DNA of 64,000 bases, from the NCBI RefSeq assembly GCF_000720325.1, contig NZ_JOJM01000034.1, positions 17,292-81,291 on the forward strand. The letters are read 5' to 3'. Position 1 is the first letter of the stretch. Every line of letters starts with the position of its first letter. Below are positions 53,419-62,580 of the stretch, one piece after another. The DNA is from Streptomyces sp. NRRL B-1347 (GTDB lineage Bacteria > Actinomycetota > Actinomycetes > Streptomycetales > Streptomycetaceae). The notes under the pieces are model-generated. The model searched no databases. It was not told where the DNA came from and saw only the letters and a program-made list of their open reading frames with translations. The translations under genes and the position numbers were made by a program.

Positions 53419-53835
53419 ATGGCAGCACCTCGCATCGCTCTCTCCGTGCGTGTCACCGCAGGCTCGGTGACCACCGCCCGACACCGGGTCGTACGGGTCA
53501 TACACGGCTGGGAGCCGAAGCTGGAGCCCGATGTGGTCCACACCGCCGAGCTCGTACTCAGCGAACTCCTGACCAACGCGGTCCGGCACACCGGCACGGC
53601 CCGCGTCTCCGTGAGCGCGCGACTCCTTGAGACTGCCCTGCACATCGAGGTCCACGACTCCAGCCGAGCCCTGCCCCGGCCCTCCACCCCGAGCACCACG
53701 AGCGAAGACGGCCGCGGCCTGCTCCTCGTGGCCGCCCTGGCCGCGCGCTTCGGGGCGGAACCCACCCTCACGGGCAAACGGGTCTGGGCCGAGGTCGCCC
53801 TCCGGCCCTCCGACACCGGACCGCTTGAGCGGTAA
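53419..53835 (+). CDS. RsbW-like histidine-kinase-fold ATPase (anti-sigma type)
   Basis: This 138-residue protein has a HATPase_c fold with the N-box VLSELLTNAVRHTG near residue 50 and a G-box-like SEDGRGLLLVAALAARFG near 100. Small ATPases of this kind pair with anti-anti-sigma or XRE regulators in Streptomyces and act as protein kinases or anti-sigma factors. ATG 53419 follows GGAGG; the frame is open 48 codons upstream but that part is non-coding in character. It is divergent from the XRE regulator. Confidence 0.82.
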   Translation: MAAPRIALSVRVTAGSVTTARHRVVRVIHGWEPKLEPDVVHTAELVLSELLTNAVRHTGTARVSVSARLLETALHIEVHDSSRALPRPSTPSTTSEDGRGLLLVAALAARFGAEPTLTGKRVWAEVALRPSDTGPLER

Positions 53836-54245
53836 CTCTCTCTACTGGTTCAGGATGTCTCGCTCCGCTCACGCAACGCAGCCCGGCCTCCGGCCGGGCC
53901 AGCACTCCCGCCTCCGCCCCGCTCCAGCCCGACCGCAGCTCGTGTCGCACGCTGGGCGATCGGCTCCGCGGCCTCAGGCGGCCACTTTGGCGCGAGCCCC
54001 GAAGGACACTCGTCACACCTTCGCGGCCAGGTACACGGGCTGCCCGACACGCCGGAAGCCTACGAGGCCATGATCACTTACGACGCAGATCACAAAGCCA
54101 CAAGGCGGGACACAGGGACACATGCAGGGCCACACACGGGAGAGCGAGCCCGCCGCTTCAAGCCCTCTGCCTGAGGTTTCTCTGCTGGCGGGGGCTTTCT
54201 GCTGGGGCGGGGGCGCGGCTGGGCCATGGCCCGCCGGGCCGGGCC
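53836..54245. other. Gene-poor stretch with terminator-like copy C
   Basis: About 410 bp without a supported gene. At 54159-54198 the sequence CAAGCCCTCTGCCTGAGGTT ... GCTGGCGGGGGCTTT follows the layout of terminator copies A and B in a diverged form. The CCGGCCTCCGGCCGG hairpin near 53884 also stands out. Confidence 0.55.
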
Positions 54246-54634
54246 TCACCCTCCCGTGACGGCTGGGACGATCACTGCTGCGATCGCGGAGAGCAGGCCC
54301 CCACCGCCAGGGCGGCATTGAACTTCTCCTTCGCCGTGGGGAAGACGGCTCGGCTCAGGTCCCCGGCCTTGCTGCGCAGCACGACCATCTTCAGCTTCTG
54401 CCACCGGTGCTGGCGGTTCCGGCACCCCATCAGGACGCCGTACGCGTTGTTGCGGCAGTAGGTTCTCCCGTCCCGGTTGACCGCTCCGCACCAGACCGGC
54501 ACCTGGAAGGAGGCATAGACCGAGACCGCGATCGAGAGGGCGACGACGGTCGGCAGCGACCACTGCTGGCTCCACGCGACGATGAGAGCCGCAACCGCTA
54601 TGTATCCCCAGTACAGACGCACCGCTTCCCCCAT
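54246..54634 (-). pseudogene. Small membrane protein gene with probable frameshift
   Basis: The main frame gives MGEAVRLYWGYIAVAALIVA, a second hydrophobic segment (VVALSIAVSVYASFQVPVWC), and a Cys/Asn/Arg-rich middle (NRDGRTYCRNNAYGVLMGC). It then ends abruptly at 54272. Losing one G in the run at 54298-54302 would continue with GGLLSAIAAVIVPAVTGG, a plausible third membrane segment, to the stop at 54246. It may therefore be a recent mutation or a sequencing error. Family not recognised. Confidence 0.55.
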
Positions 54635-54847
54635 GGCCACGCAGGGTAAGCGCATATGCACGGAAACGGCAGAGCCGTTCCGGACACGAGGGCATGCGAG
54701 CCTGGGGGCGGGCCCTGTGCTGGGAGTCCCGCATACTGGAAGGTCCGAGCAAGAGTCAGGGTGGAGTCGTCACCCCGACGTACGAACAGAGCCCTCTGTC
54801 CTCGGGAAGTCGTGGGCCGGGGGCTTCCTTTTGCGGTGGTGTCCTCC

Positions 54848-55333
54848 ATGAGCAAGGCCAGTCAGGGCCGTCCGGCGAGCGTGGCCGAGCGGTGGGCCAC
54901 ACCGGTGGCGTGGGGCGTGTTCCTCGGGGGTGTCGGGGCCGCCGTCGCGTTCGGGGATCGGTTGTGGCGGGCGGCAGGGGGTGTCTGGCCCGCGGGCGGC
55001 TATGTCTTCGGGGCCCTCTGCGGGTTCGGGGTGCTCGTCGGGTGGGCGGTGGCCGGCGAGGCGCGGAAGCGGGGGCGCTGGGGGGCGGCGGCTCTCGCAG
55101 CGGCGGCGGGCGGTGTCGCGACCGTGGCGCTGGTGAGTCTCGTCCCGGGGCGCGACGGGCGGCTGCTCGGGTCTCTCGGCCTGGGGCCGGACGAAAGCAT
55201 GTGGGTCGAGGGCCGTCCGGCGGCGCAGGTCGCCGTCGTCGGCGGCCTCGTGTGCGGCGCGCTCGTGCTGTGGCGGGTGCTGCCGCGGTGGGCCTCGGGG
55301 CGGCGGCGCCGCACCGCGAACGGCAGGGGCTGA
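54848..55333 (+). CDS. Membrane protein with four hydrophobic segments, 161 residues
   Basis: Family not recognised. Hydrophobic segments are near residues 19-36, 46-70, 80-103 and 127-148, with short charged loops (GEARKRGRWG) and a basic tail (RRRRTANGRG). ATG 54848 is preferred because the upstream in-frame part (from 54656) lacks coding character. Gene bias is again strongly core-like, suggesting the accessory block ends before this gene. Confidence 0.68.
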   Translation: MSKASQGRPASVAERWATPVAWGVFLGGVGAAVAFGDRLWRAAGGVWPAGGYVFGALCGFGVLVGWAVAGEARKRGRWGAAALAAAAGGVATVALVSLVPGRDGRLLGSLGLGPDESMWVEGRPAAQVAVVGGLVCGALVLWRVLPRWASGRRRRTANGRG

Positions 55334-55396
55334 AACGGCGCTGGAGGGGCGGGCCCGCGGCACCGGGGCAGGCTGCTCCGCGGCGCCGGAAGCGGG

Positions 55397-55915
55397 CTAC
55401 TCCGCGGCGTCGGTGCGGGGCCGGGTCAGGTGGGTGAAGGCTTCCAGGTTGCGGGTCGACTCGCCGCGGGAGACTCGCCAGGCGTACTCCTTGCGGATCG
55501 CCGTCGCGAAGCCCAGTTCCAGGAGGGTGTTGAAGGAGCCGTCCGCCGCTTCCAGGACGGAGCCGAGGAGGCGGTCCAGCTCGTCCGGGGCGACGGCGGC
55601 GAGCGGGAGCTTGCCGGTGACGTAGACGTCGCCCAGGGGGTCGATCGCGTAGCTCACCCCGTAGAGGCGGAGGTTGCGCTCCAGGAGCCAGCGGTGGACC
55701 GCCTCGTGGTTCTCGTCGGGGTGGCGGATCACGAAGGCGTTCAGGGAGAGCGAGTGCTTGCCCACGCGCAGGGAGAGCGTGGTGGAGAGCTTGCGGGTGC
55801 CGGGGAGTTTGATCACGTACGAGCCCGGCTCGGGGGACTCCCAGTCGAGCTCGGCGTCGGCCAGGAACCGCTCGATCACCGCACCAGGTGTCTCACCAGC
55901 AGCAACGTCACCCAT
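55397..55915 (-). CDS. YbjN-domain protein
   Basis: This 172-residue soluble protein has a YbjN/type-III-chaperone-like fold: [20 protein letters not shown], then [20 protein letters not shown] and [17 protein letters not shown]. It is an actinobacterial companion of mshA; here its start overlaps the mshA stop by 8 bp, so the two are coupled. Function is unknown; YbjN proteins are thought to act as chaperone-like or stress factors. Confidence 0.82.
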   Translation of the reverse strand: MGDVAAGETPGAVIERFLADAELDWESPEPGSYVIKLPGTRKLSTTLSLRVGKHSLSLNAFVIRHPDENHEAVHRWLLERNLRLYGVSYAIDPLGDVYVTGKLPLAAVAPDELDRLLGSVLEAADGSFNTLLELGFATAIRKEYAWRVSRGESTRNLEAFTHLTRPRTDAAE

Positions 55916-57263
55916 GGTGCGAGGGTACGCGACGGCGGTGGTCGTGCATCGCCGCGGTGTACACGTCCGCCGTGGCCGACGCCGCCGTGCCCCAGCCGAA
56001 GGACTCCGCGTGCCGGGCGGCCGCCGTGCCCATGCGGTCGACCAGGTGCGGGTTGTCGGCGAAGTCGCTCAGCACGCGCGCGTAGTGGGCCGGTTCGTGG
56101 TCGGGGATCAGGAAGCCGGTGACGCCGTCGCGCACGGCGACCGGCAGGCCGCCCACCGCCGCCGCGAGGACCGGCGTGCCCGCCGCCTGCGCCTCGATGG
56201 CGACGAGCCCGAACGACTCGCTGTAGGAGGGCATGACGAGCAGGGAGGCCGCGCGGAACCAGTCGGCGAGCTGGTCCTGGCCCACCGGGGGCTGGAAGCG
56301 GACCACGTCCGCGATGCCCAGGCGGGCGGCCAGCTTCTGCAGCCCCTCGGGCTTGGCCAGGCCGCTGCCGCTCGGGCCGCCGACGACGGGGACGACGATG
56401 CGGCGGCGCAGCTCGGGGCGTTCGTCGAGGAGGACGGCGACCGCGCGCAGCAGCACGTCCGGGGCCTTCAGGGGCTGGATGCGGCCCGCGAAGAGGGGGA
56501 CCAGGGCGTCCTGCGGCAGGCCCAGGCGGTGGCGGGCGGCGGCCCTGCCGTCGGCGGGGCGGAAGCGGTCGAGGTTGACGCCGGGGTGGACGACGGCGAC
56601 CTTGCCGGGCTCGGCGTCGTAGTGCCGTACGAGCTCGTCGGCCTCTTCGGAGGTGTTGGCGATGAGCCGGTCGGCGGCGCGCACGATCTGGGTCTCGCCG
56701 ATGACGCGGGCGGCGGGCTCGGGGGTGTCGCCTGCGGCGAGCGCCGCGTTCTTGACCTTGGCCATGGTGTGCATGGCGTGCACGAGCGGGGTGCCCCAGC
56801 GCTCGGCGGCGAGCCAGCCGACGTGGCCGCTGAGCCAGTAGTGCGAGTGGACGAGGTCGTAGTGGCCGGGGCGGTGGCCCGCCCAGGCGAGCATGACACC
56901 GTGCGTGAAGGCGCACAGCTGGGCGGGGAGCTCCTCCTTGGCCAGGCCCTCGTAGGGCCCCGCGTCCACGTGGCGCACGAGGACGCCGGGGGCCAGCTCG
57001 ACGGTGGGCGGCAGCGCGCCCGTGGTGGCGCGGGTGAAGATCTCGACCTCGATGTTGATCTCGGCGAGACGCTTGGCGAGCTCCACGATGTAGACGTTCA
57101 TGCCGCCCGCGTCGCCGGTGCCGGGCTGGTGCAGCGGCGAGGTGTGCACGCTGAGCATGGCGACGCGCCGCGGCCGCCGCGGCGAGCCGGGGAGGCGCAG
57201 CCGGCCGGGTGCCGACGGAGCCGCTGGGAAACGACGCCCGAGCCTGGTCACGTAATGGCTCAC
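55908..57263 (-). CDS. mshA: D-inositol-3-phosphate glycosyltransferase MshA
   Basis: This 451-residue GT4 enzyme makes GlcNAc-inositol phosphate, the first step of mycothiol synthesis. It has [20 protein letters not shown] near residue 45, [13 protein letters not shown] near 120, and the C-terminal nucleotide-sugar site ([20 protein letters not shown] near 330) with the E-x7-E pattern. GTG 57263 follows AAGGAGG; the frame extends 45 codons upstream but without a ribosome site. Mycothiol is the main thiol of actinobacteria, so the DsbA-like and CysS genes here are only loosely related. Confidence 0.93.
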   Translation of the reverse strand: MSHYVTRLGRRFPAAPSAPGRLRLPGSPRRPRRVAMLSVHTSPLHQPGTGDAGGMNVYIVELAKRLAEINIEVEIFTRATTGALPPTVELAPGVLVRHVDAGPYEGLAKEELPAQLCAFTHGVMLAWAGHRPGHYDLVHSHYWLSGHVGWLAAERWGTPLVHAMHTMAKVKNAALAAGDTPEPAARVIGETQIVRAADRLIANTSEEADELVRHYDAEPGKVAVVHPGVNLDRFRPADGRAAARHRLGLPQDALVPLFAGRIQPLKAPDVLLRAVAVLLDERPELRRRIVVPVVGGPSGSGLAKPEGLQKLAARLGIADVVRFQPPVGQDQLADWFRAASLLVMPSYSESFGLVAIEAQAAGTPVLAAAVGGLPVAVRDGVTGFLIPDHEPAHYARVLSDFADNPHLVDRMGTAAARHAESFGWGTAASATADVYTAAMHDHRRRVPSHHG

Positions 57264-57442
57264 GTGGCGGTCCTCCTTGGCCTTGGCTGCGGCGTCCTGG
57301 TCCTCGTACCGCGGGCACAGCTCTGCGGAGGGCGTACGAGGTCCTCTGAGGACGGCAACACCGGAACTTCCGCTTCCATTTCCTCTTTGCCAAAGCATTA
57401 CCTTGGGGGTGTCAACCGCAGCCCTTGCATACGCTTGCCCCC

Positions 57443-58258
57443 ATGCCTTCCCGCGCGCCCCGCACTCCCCCTCCCTCGGTTCGCCCCGTGGGCACCGTCA
57501 CGCGCGGGACGACCAACCCCAACCGGCTGCGCCGCATGGACCGCTGGATCGCCGCCGCCCACGGCGCCGCGCTGCGCCGCGCCGCCGACCCGCTCGCCGT
57601 CGACCTCGGCTACGGCGCCGCCCCCTGGACCGCCGTCGAACTGCTCCTGAGGCTGCGCACCGCCGCCCCGCACGCGCGCGTGGTGGGCATCGAGATCGAC
57701 CCGGCACGGGTGGAAGCGGCGCGCCCGTACGAGCGGGAGGGGCTCTCCTTCCGGCACGGCGGCTTCGAAGTGCCGCTGCCCGCGCGCCCGGTCCTCATCC
57801 GCGCCGCGAACGTGCTGCGCCAGTACGACGAGGGCCAGGTCGCCGCCGTCTGGGAGCGCCTGTGCGCGCGGCTCGCCCCCGACGGGCTGCTCGTCGAGGG
57901 GACCTGCGACGAGATCGGGCGGCGGCACGTCTGGGTCGCGCTCGGCCCCGAGGGCCCGCGCACGGTGACCTTCGCGGCCCGGCTCGCCTCCCTGGAGCAC
58001 CCCTCCGACCTGGCCGAGCGGCTGCCCAAGGCGCTGATCCACCGGAACGTGCCGGGCGAGCCGGTGCACGCCTTCCTGCGCGACTTCGACCGGGCGTGGG
58101 CGGCGGCCGCCCCGTACGCGTCGTACGGGGCACGGCAGCGGTGGATCCGGGCGGTGCGCGACCTGCGGGCGGACTGGCCGGTCGTGGACCGCGGCACGCG
58201 GTGGCGGCAGGGCGAAGTGACGGTGCGCTGGGAGGCGCTCGCGCCCCGCGGGACGTGA
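57443..58258 (+). CDS. SAM-dependent methyltransferase-like protein
   Basis: This 271-residue protein has a class I fold with a modified motif [21 protein letters not shown] near residue 52. [20 protein letters not shown] near 77 carries the SAM-ribose-binding acid, and [19 protein letters not shown] lies near 150. The substrate is unknown. ATG 57443 is chosen; ATG 57425 is in frame. It is divergent from mshA with about 180 bp between. Because motif I lacks the usual GxGxG ending, catalysis should be tested rather than assumed. Confidence 0.75.
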   Translation: MPSRAPRTPPPSVRPVGTVTRGTTNPNRLRRMDRWIAAAHGAALRRAADPLAVDLGYGAAPWTAVELLLRLRTAAPHARVVGIEIDPARVEAARPYEREGLSFRHGGFEVPLPARPVLIRAANVLRQYDEGQVAAVWERLCARLAPDGLLVEGTCDEIGRRHVWVALGPEGPRTVTFAARLASLEHPSDLAERLPKALIHRNVPGEPVHAFLRDFDRAWAAAAPYASYGARQRWIRAVRDLRADWPVVDRGTRWRQGEVTVRWEALAPRGT

Positions 58259-58575
58259 GCCCCGGAGCGAGGTCGCGCACGGGCGGCGCGCGGACCGCGC
58301 CCCGCGGCGGCCGAACGCATCGGGTGGCGCCGCCCGTTCACCGCGAGTGAACGTTCGGACGAAGGGAACGATCACCGCGTGCCGTTCGTCACACGAGACG
58401 GGAGGGGAACGGGAGTTGCCACGCGACCCTGTCGTATTGGGCGCGGACATGGCACCATCCCGAGCACACCGTGGGGTTACTGACGGTAAATCAGCTTTGA
58501 TCGATGGACCGGCCGCTGGGTCGGTCGACGGATTGACCGATGGACTGACCGATGGATCTGCTGTGGGGGTGGAGC
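58259..58575. other. Long leader before the NlpC/P60 gene
   Basis: About 317 bp without a gene. Close to the start there are imperfect repeats of ACCGATGGACTG (58490-58556). TTACTGACGGTAA forms a small inverted repeat near 58476. The conserved elements of the c-di-AMP (ydaO) riboswitch were looked for and not found. Confidence 0.5.
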
Positions 58576-59658
58576 GTGTCCGGCAAGCGGTACTCGACGG
58601 CGAAAGCCGTGGCTCTGATCTGCGCGGCGGCGGTGCTCGCCGCACCGGGCACGGCGTTCGCGAGCCCGGCCGAGCCCACGCCGCCCGGCCCGCCCACGCC
58701 CGGATCGCCGACGCCCGCCGGGGACACGCCCCTTGAGCAGGTCCGCAAGAAGATCGACCGGCTCTACCGCGAAGCGGGCTCCGCCACGGACGCGTACAAC
58801 GCGGCGGAGGAGAAGGCCGACCAGCAGTCCGACGAGATCGTCCGCCTCGCCCGCGACATCGACAAGGGCCAGAAGAAGCTGGACAAGCTCAAGGCCCAGG
58901 CCGGCGCCGCCGCCCGCGCGCAGTACCGCGGCGGCGGCATCCCCGACCAGGCCCGCCTCATGCTCAGCGACAGCCCCGAGCGGTTCCTGGACGGCGCGGG
59001 CCGCCTGCGCCAGGGCCAGCACGGCACGAAGTCGCTGCTCACCGAGATGGCCAGGACCCAGGCCGATCTGAAGACGTACGCCAAGGACGCCTCCACCCAG
59101 TGGCGCAAGCTGGAGGCCAACCGCAAGGCCAGGGCCGAGGCCAAGCGGAAGATCAAGAAGAAGATCGCCGCCGCCGAGAAGCTGGAGTCGCACCTGGAGA
59201 CCAAGGAGCGCGAGCGGCTGCGCCGCCTGGAGGAGGAGGCCGCCCTCAAGCAGCAGTCGGCCTGGGTCGGCTCCGGGATACTCAAGGACCTCAAGGGCGA
59301 CGCGACCTCGCGCGGCAAGAAGGCCGTCGCCTTCGCCACCGCCCAGATCGGCAAGCCGTACGTCTGGGGCGCCGAGGGCCCGGGGTCGTACGACTGCTCC
59401 GGACTCACCTCGAAGGCCTGGGCCGCCGCGGGCCGCGGCATCCCGCGCACCTCGCAGGAGCAGTGGAAGCGCCTGCCCCGCATCGACGTGAAGAACATGC
59501 GCCCCGGCGACCTGATCATCTACCACAAGGACGCCAGCCACGTCGGGCTGTACGTGGGCGACGGCGCCATCGTGCACGCCCCCCGCCCGGGGCGGAACGT
59601 GACGATCGCGGGCGCCGGATCGATGGAAATCCTCGGCGTCGTACGCCCGGACAGCTGA
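58576..59658 (+). CDS. NlpC/P60 peptidoglycan endopeptidase with coiled-coil domain
   Basis: This 360-residue exported protein has a signal peptide (1-29, ending GTAFA), a Pro-rich linker and a long Lys/Glu/Arg-rich coiled-coil domain (about 52-235). The catalytic domain follows: YDCSGLTSKAWAAAG near 272 with the nucleophile Cys, SHVGLYVGDGAIVHAPRPG near 320 with the His, then the third polar residue region. It would cut wall peptides during growth or division; the coiled coil may hold it inactive until triggered. GTG 58576 follows GGGGGTGGAG; the ATG at 58552 is less likely. Confidence 0.88.
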   Translation: MSGKRYSTAKAVALICAAAVLAAPGTAFASPAEPTPPGPPTPGSPTPAGDTPLEQVRKKIDRLYREAGSATDAYNAAEEKADQQSDEIVRLARDIDKGQKKLDKLKAQAGAAARAQYRGGGIPDQARLMLSDSPERFLDGAGRLRQGQHGTKSLLTEMARTQADLKTYAKDASTQWRKLEANRKARAEAKRKIKKKIAAAEKLESHLETKERERLRRLEEEAALKQQSAWVGSGILKDLKGDATSRGKKAVAFATAQIGKPYVWGAEGPGSYDCSGLTSKAWAAAGRGIPRTSQEQWKRLPRIDVKNMRPGDLIIYHKDASHVGLYVGDGAIVHAPRPGRNVTIAGAGSMEILGVVRPDS

Positions 59659-59744
59659 TCCGGCCGAAAGCTTTCGCCGGGGCCCGGAGCCTCGTCGGCG
59701 GGGCCCGGAGCCTCGGCCGCGCGGGGCCGGGTGCCTCGCCGCGC

Positions 59745-59775
59745 GGGACCCCTTCCGGAGGCCGGGAGGGGTCCC
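59745..59775. terminator. Hairpin between the NlpC/P60 and REC-PP2C genes
   Basis: GGGACCCCTTCC (59745-59756) pairs with GGGAGGGGTCCC (59764-59775) with one wobble. The 380-bp gap also carries two 16-bp direct repeats, GGGGCCCGGAGCCTCG, at 59679 and 59700. No gene is seen there. Confidence 0.6.
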
Positions 59776-60039
59776 GCCGCACGCCGCGTACGGTGTGCCG
59801 CGCACGCCTGTGACCCACCGCACGAGGCACCGCCCCGCTCAACCCCGCGGGCGTGATGTTCGTCATCCCTGTCGAACCGGGTTCGTGCCCCATTGCGGTC
59901 CAGGAGGCGGCATATGCCGCTTGCCGGGTGCCGCGCCGCGTTCCCCCGTGGCCTCGGCTACCGCTATGGTCCCCGTCTGGTGTGGGGCGTGCGACCGTCG
60001 CCCCACCGCGCCCTCGGGGGGAGGGAAGGAACTCCACGC

Positions 60040-61431
60040 ATGCCCGTACCCATACCGCGGCAGAGAGCGATCCCGGCCGCGGCAGGCGGACAGGCCCCGG
60101 CGGTGCCGACGCCCGACGCCTCCCCGGACGGCTCCGGCCGCACCGGCGGCCCGGGCGGCCCCGGCGCGGCCGGAGGCCCCGGGCTCACCCTGCTGCTCGT
60201 CGAGGACGACCCGGGCGGCTCCCTGAGCCTGCCCGAGCTCGTGGACTCCGCGGGCCGGCCCATCCGCATCCGCACCGCTCGCAACCTCACCGAGGTCGAG
60301 CGGCTGCTCACGGACGACGTGCACTGCATCCTGCTCGACCTCGCCCTGCCCGGCGGGCCCGGCGGCGGGCCCGGCGCCCCGCACGACGCGCCGCACGGGA
60401 CGGACCGGACGCCCGCCGACGCCGACGAGCTGACCCCGCTCCGGCACGTACTGCGCCTCGCGCCCGGACACGCCGTCCTCGCACTGACCACGTCCGGCGA
60501 CGCCGAGCGCGGCGCGCGGGCGGTGCGGGTCGGCGCCCAGGACTATCTGTTCCGCGACGAGCTGGACGGCCGGCTGCTGAGCCGCGCGATCCAGTACGCG
60601 GTGGAGCGCAAGCGCGCGGACGCCGCGCAGCGCCAGCTCACCGAGTCCCGGCTGCGCGCGCAGGAGAACGCCCGCCTGGAGCGGGGCCTGCTGCCGACGC
60701 CGCTGCTCGACGGCTCGCCGCTGCGGTTCGCCTCGCGCTACCGCCCCGGCCGTTCGCGCGCGCTGCTCGGCGGCGACTTCTACGACACGGTGCGCACGCC
60801 GGACGGCGCGGTGCACGTGATGATCGGCGACGTCTGCGGCCACGGCCCGGACGAGGCGGCACTCGGCGTGGAGCTGCGCATAGCCTGGCGCGCCCTGACG
60901 TTCGCGGGCCTGGTCGGCGACGAGCTGCTCTCCACGCTGCAGCAGGTCCTGGAGCACGAGCGGGCGAACGAGGAGATCTTCGCGACGCTGTGCACGGTCG
61001 ACATCGCGCCGGACGGCCGCCGGGCCGGTCTGTGCCTGGCCGGTCATCCGTCGCCGCTGATCGCCCGCCCCGGTCGGCCGGCCGAGCTGCTCCCGTACGA
61101 CAACGGCGGCCCGGCGCTCGGCCTGCTGCCGCGCGCCCGCTGGCCGCGCCAGCAGGTGCAGCTCGGCGGGACCTGGAGCCTGATGCTCTACACGGACGGC
61201 CTGATCGAGGGCCGGATCGGCCGGGGCAACCAGCGGCTCGGCCAGGACGGGATGGTGGAGATGGTGCGCCGCAAGCTCGCGGCGGGCCTGCGCGGCGACG
61301 AGCTCCTGGAGGCGGCCGTGACCGAGGTGCGGGAACTCAACGGCGGCGAACTGACGGACGATGTGGCGGTGCTGCTCCTCGACCGCGAGCCGGGCCGCGA
61401 GCCGGGCCGGGAGCGGGGCGGCGAGCGCTAG
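60040..61431 (+). CDS. Response-regulator PP2C phosphatase (RsbU/SpoIIE-like)
   Basis: This 463-residue protein has a receiver domain (about 50-190) with LLLVEDDPGG and phospho-acceptor Asp in CILLDLALPGG, split by a Gly/Pro/His-rich insert. A short coiled coil follows, then a SpoIIE/PP2C phosphatase domain (about 225-450) with GGDFYDTVRTPDG, VMIGDVCGHGPDEA and LTDDVAVLLLDRE as metal-binding motifs. Such proteins dephosphorylate anti-anti-sigma factors. ATG 60040 follows AAGGA. Its partner kinase is not adjacent; the HATPase at 53419 is only a distant possibility. Confidence 0.85.
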   Translation: MPVPIPRQRAIPAAAGGQAPAVPTPDASPDGSGRTGGPGGPGAAGGPGLTLLLVEDDPGGSLSLPELVDSAGRPIRIRTARNLTEVERLLTDDVHCILLDLALPGGPGGGPGAPHDAPHGTDRTPADADELTPLRHVLRLAPGHAVLALTTSGDAERGARAVRVGAQDYLFRDELDGRLLSRAIQYAVERKRADAAQRQLTESRLRAQENARLERGLLPTPLLDGSPLRFASRYRPGRSRALLGGDFYDTVRTPDGAVHVMIGDVCGHGPDEAALGVELRIAWRALTFAGLVGDELLSTLQQVLEHERANEEIFATLCTVDIAPDGRRAGLCLAGHPSPLIARPGRPAELLPYDNGGPALGLLPRARWPRQQVQLGGTWSLMLYTDGLIEGRIGRGNQRLGQDGMVEMVRRKLAAGLRGDELLEAAVTEVRELNGGELTDDVAVLLLDREPGREPGRERGGER

Positions 61432-61446
61432 TCGCCGCCCGTCCGG

Positions 61447-61779
61447 TCAACGCCCGCCGTTGTACGGGCCGTACGGGCCGTCGCTGCTGGAGCCGCGGCG
61501 GCCGCCGCCCCCGCCCATGACCTGGCGCAGCGCGGGCCGTACGTCGACCATGTACACGATCGTGGCGACGAGGCCGATGATCGGCAGGAACGACAGGATG
61601 TTGAAGATCAGGTTCACCACGAAGGCGAGCCCGAGGATGATCAGCCAGAACGGCTTGGTCTTCTTGTCGGCCGCCCGATAGGCGTCCTCACGGCGGACGG
61701 CGGCGTCGACGAGCGCGAATCCGCTGAACAGGATCAGGGCAAGCGACAGCAGCCACATGAAGTTCGCGAACCCCTGCAT
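61447..61779 (-). CDS. DUF2516-type membrane protein
   Basis: This protein of about 110 residues has three hydrophobic segments: MWLLSLALILFSGFALVDAA, FWLIILGLAFVVNLIFNIL and FLPIIGLVATIVYMV. A Gly/Arg/Tyr-rich tail follows. It resembles the small actinobacterial DUF2516 membrane family located beside the helix-turn-helix regulator/HbhA genes. ATG 61779 is chosen; GTG 61818 is in frame. Function unknown. Confidence 0.72.
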   Translation of the reverse strand: MQGFANFMWLLSLALILFSGFALVDAAVRREDAYRAADKKTKPFWLIILGLAFVVNLIFNILSFLPIIGLVATIVYMVDVRPALRQVMGGGGGRRGSSSDGPYGPYNGGR

Positions 61780-61923
61780 CAGCACAACGTCCACCACCAG
61801 TCTCGGCGAATCCAACACGACGCACGTGTCGTGCGTCCGAAGTCACGGTACCGCTACCCGCACAACGGACCGGGCACTCCGAGAGTGCCCGGCCGTGTGT
61901 GCGAGCGCCAGGCCCGCCCGCCG

Positions 61924-62556
61924 CTACTTGGCGGGCGGCGTGGTCTTCTTCGCCGTCGTCTTCCTGGCGGTGGTCTTCTTCGCGGCGGGCTTGCGGGCCG
62001 CGGTGCCCTCGCCCTCCGACTCGGAAGTCGCGGCCTCCGGCTCGGCCGCCGCCTCGGACGTCTCGGAGGACGTCTCGGAGGACGTCTCAGCCGCCTCGGG
62101 CGCGTCGGGCTCGACGGTGTCGGCGAGCTCCACGAGCTCGTCGGCGGCCTCGCCGCGCAGGTTCCGCACGGTCTGCTCGCCGTGCTCGGCCACCTTCTCG
62201 TACGTCTCGCGCGCCTGGACGGCGTACTCGACGGCGACGCCGACGCCGCGCAGGGCGAAGTCCTGGGCGTTCTCGCCGATGCGCTTCAGGTCCGTGTCGA
62301 GGACGCCGAAGAACTCGCCGACCTTGGCCTGGATGGCCTCGCGGGCCTCCTTGGCGCGGGCGGCCGCCCGGTCCTGGACGTCCTTGGGGTTGGCGTTGCG
62401 CACCGCGTCCAGGCGGGCGGGGGCGTCGGCGGCGAGCTGCTCGATGGCGCCGGGCACCTTCTTCGCCTGCTGGAGCGCGAGTTCGGCGCTGCCGACGACG
62501 AAGTAGAGGGGGGTCGGGTTGGTGACGGCCTTGCGCACCTCTTCGGTGATGGGCAT
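61924..62556 (-). CDS. HbhA-like helical protein with Lys/Thr/Ala-rich tail
   Basis: This 210-residue protein has a long helical N-terminal domain (1-150; PLYFVVGSAELALQQAKKVP at the start). A Glu/Ala/Ser-rich stretch follows, then a basic tail of KKTTARKTTAKKTT type, as in mycobacterial heparin-binding haemagglutinin. In Streptomyces such proteins are intracellular or wall-associated; the basic tail may bind DNA or polyanions. It directly follows the XRE regulator gene (24 bp), suggesting one operon. Confidence 0.82.
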   Translation of the reverse strand: MPITEEVRKAVTNPTPLYFVVGSAELALQQAKKVPGAIEQLAADAPARLDAVRNANPKDVQDRAAARAKEAREAIQAKVGEFFGVLDTDLKRIGENAQDFALRGVGVAVEYAVQARETYEKVAEHGEQTVRNLRGEAADELVELADTVEPDAPEAAETSSETSSETSEAAAEPEAATSESEGEGTAARKPAAKKTTARKTTAKKTTPPAK

Positions 62557-62580
62557 GACGATGGTCCTCCCGGATTCGCT

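Noticed and set aside
58490..58556. Short repeats that might suggest a CRISPR-like array
   Set aside because: Units are imperfect, about 12 bp, with no spacers and no cas genes; no CRISPR array was seen anywhere in the window.
58259..58575. Possible c-di-AMP (ydaO) riboswitch before the NlpC/P60 gene
   Set aside because: Such switches precede some Streptomyces wall-hydrolase genes, but its conserved blocks were not found here.
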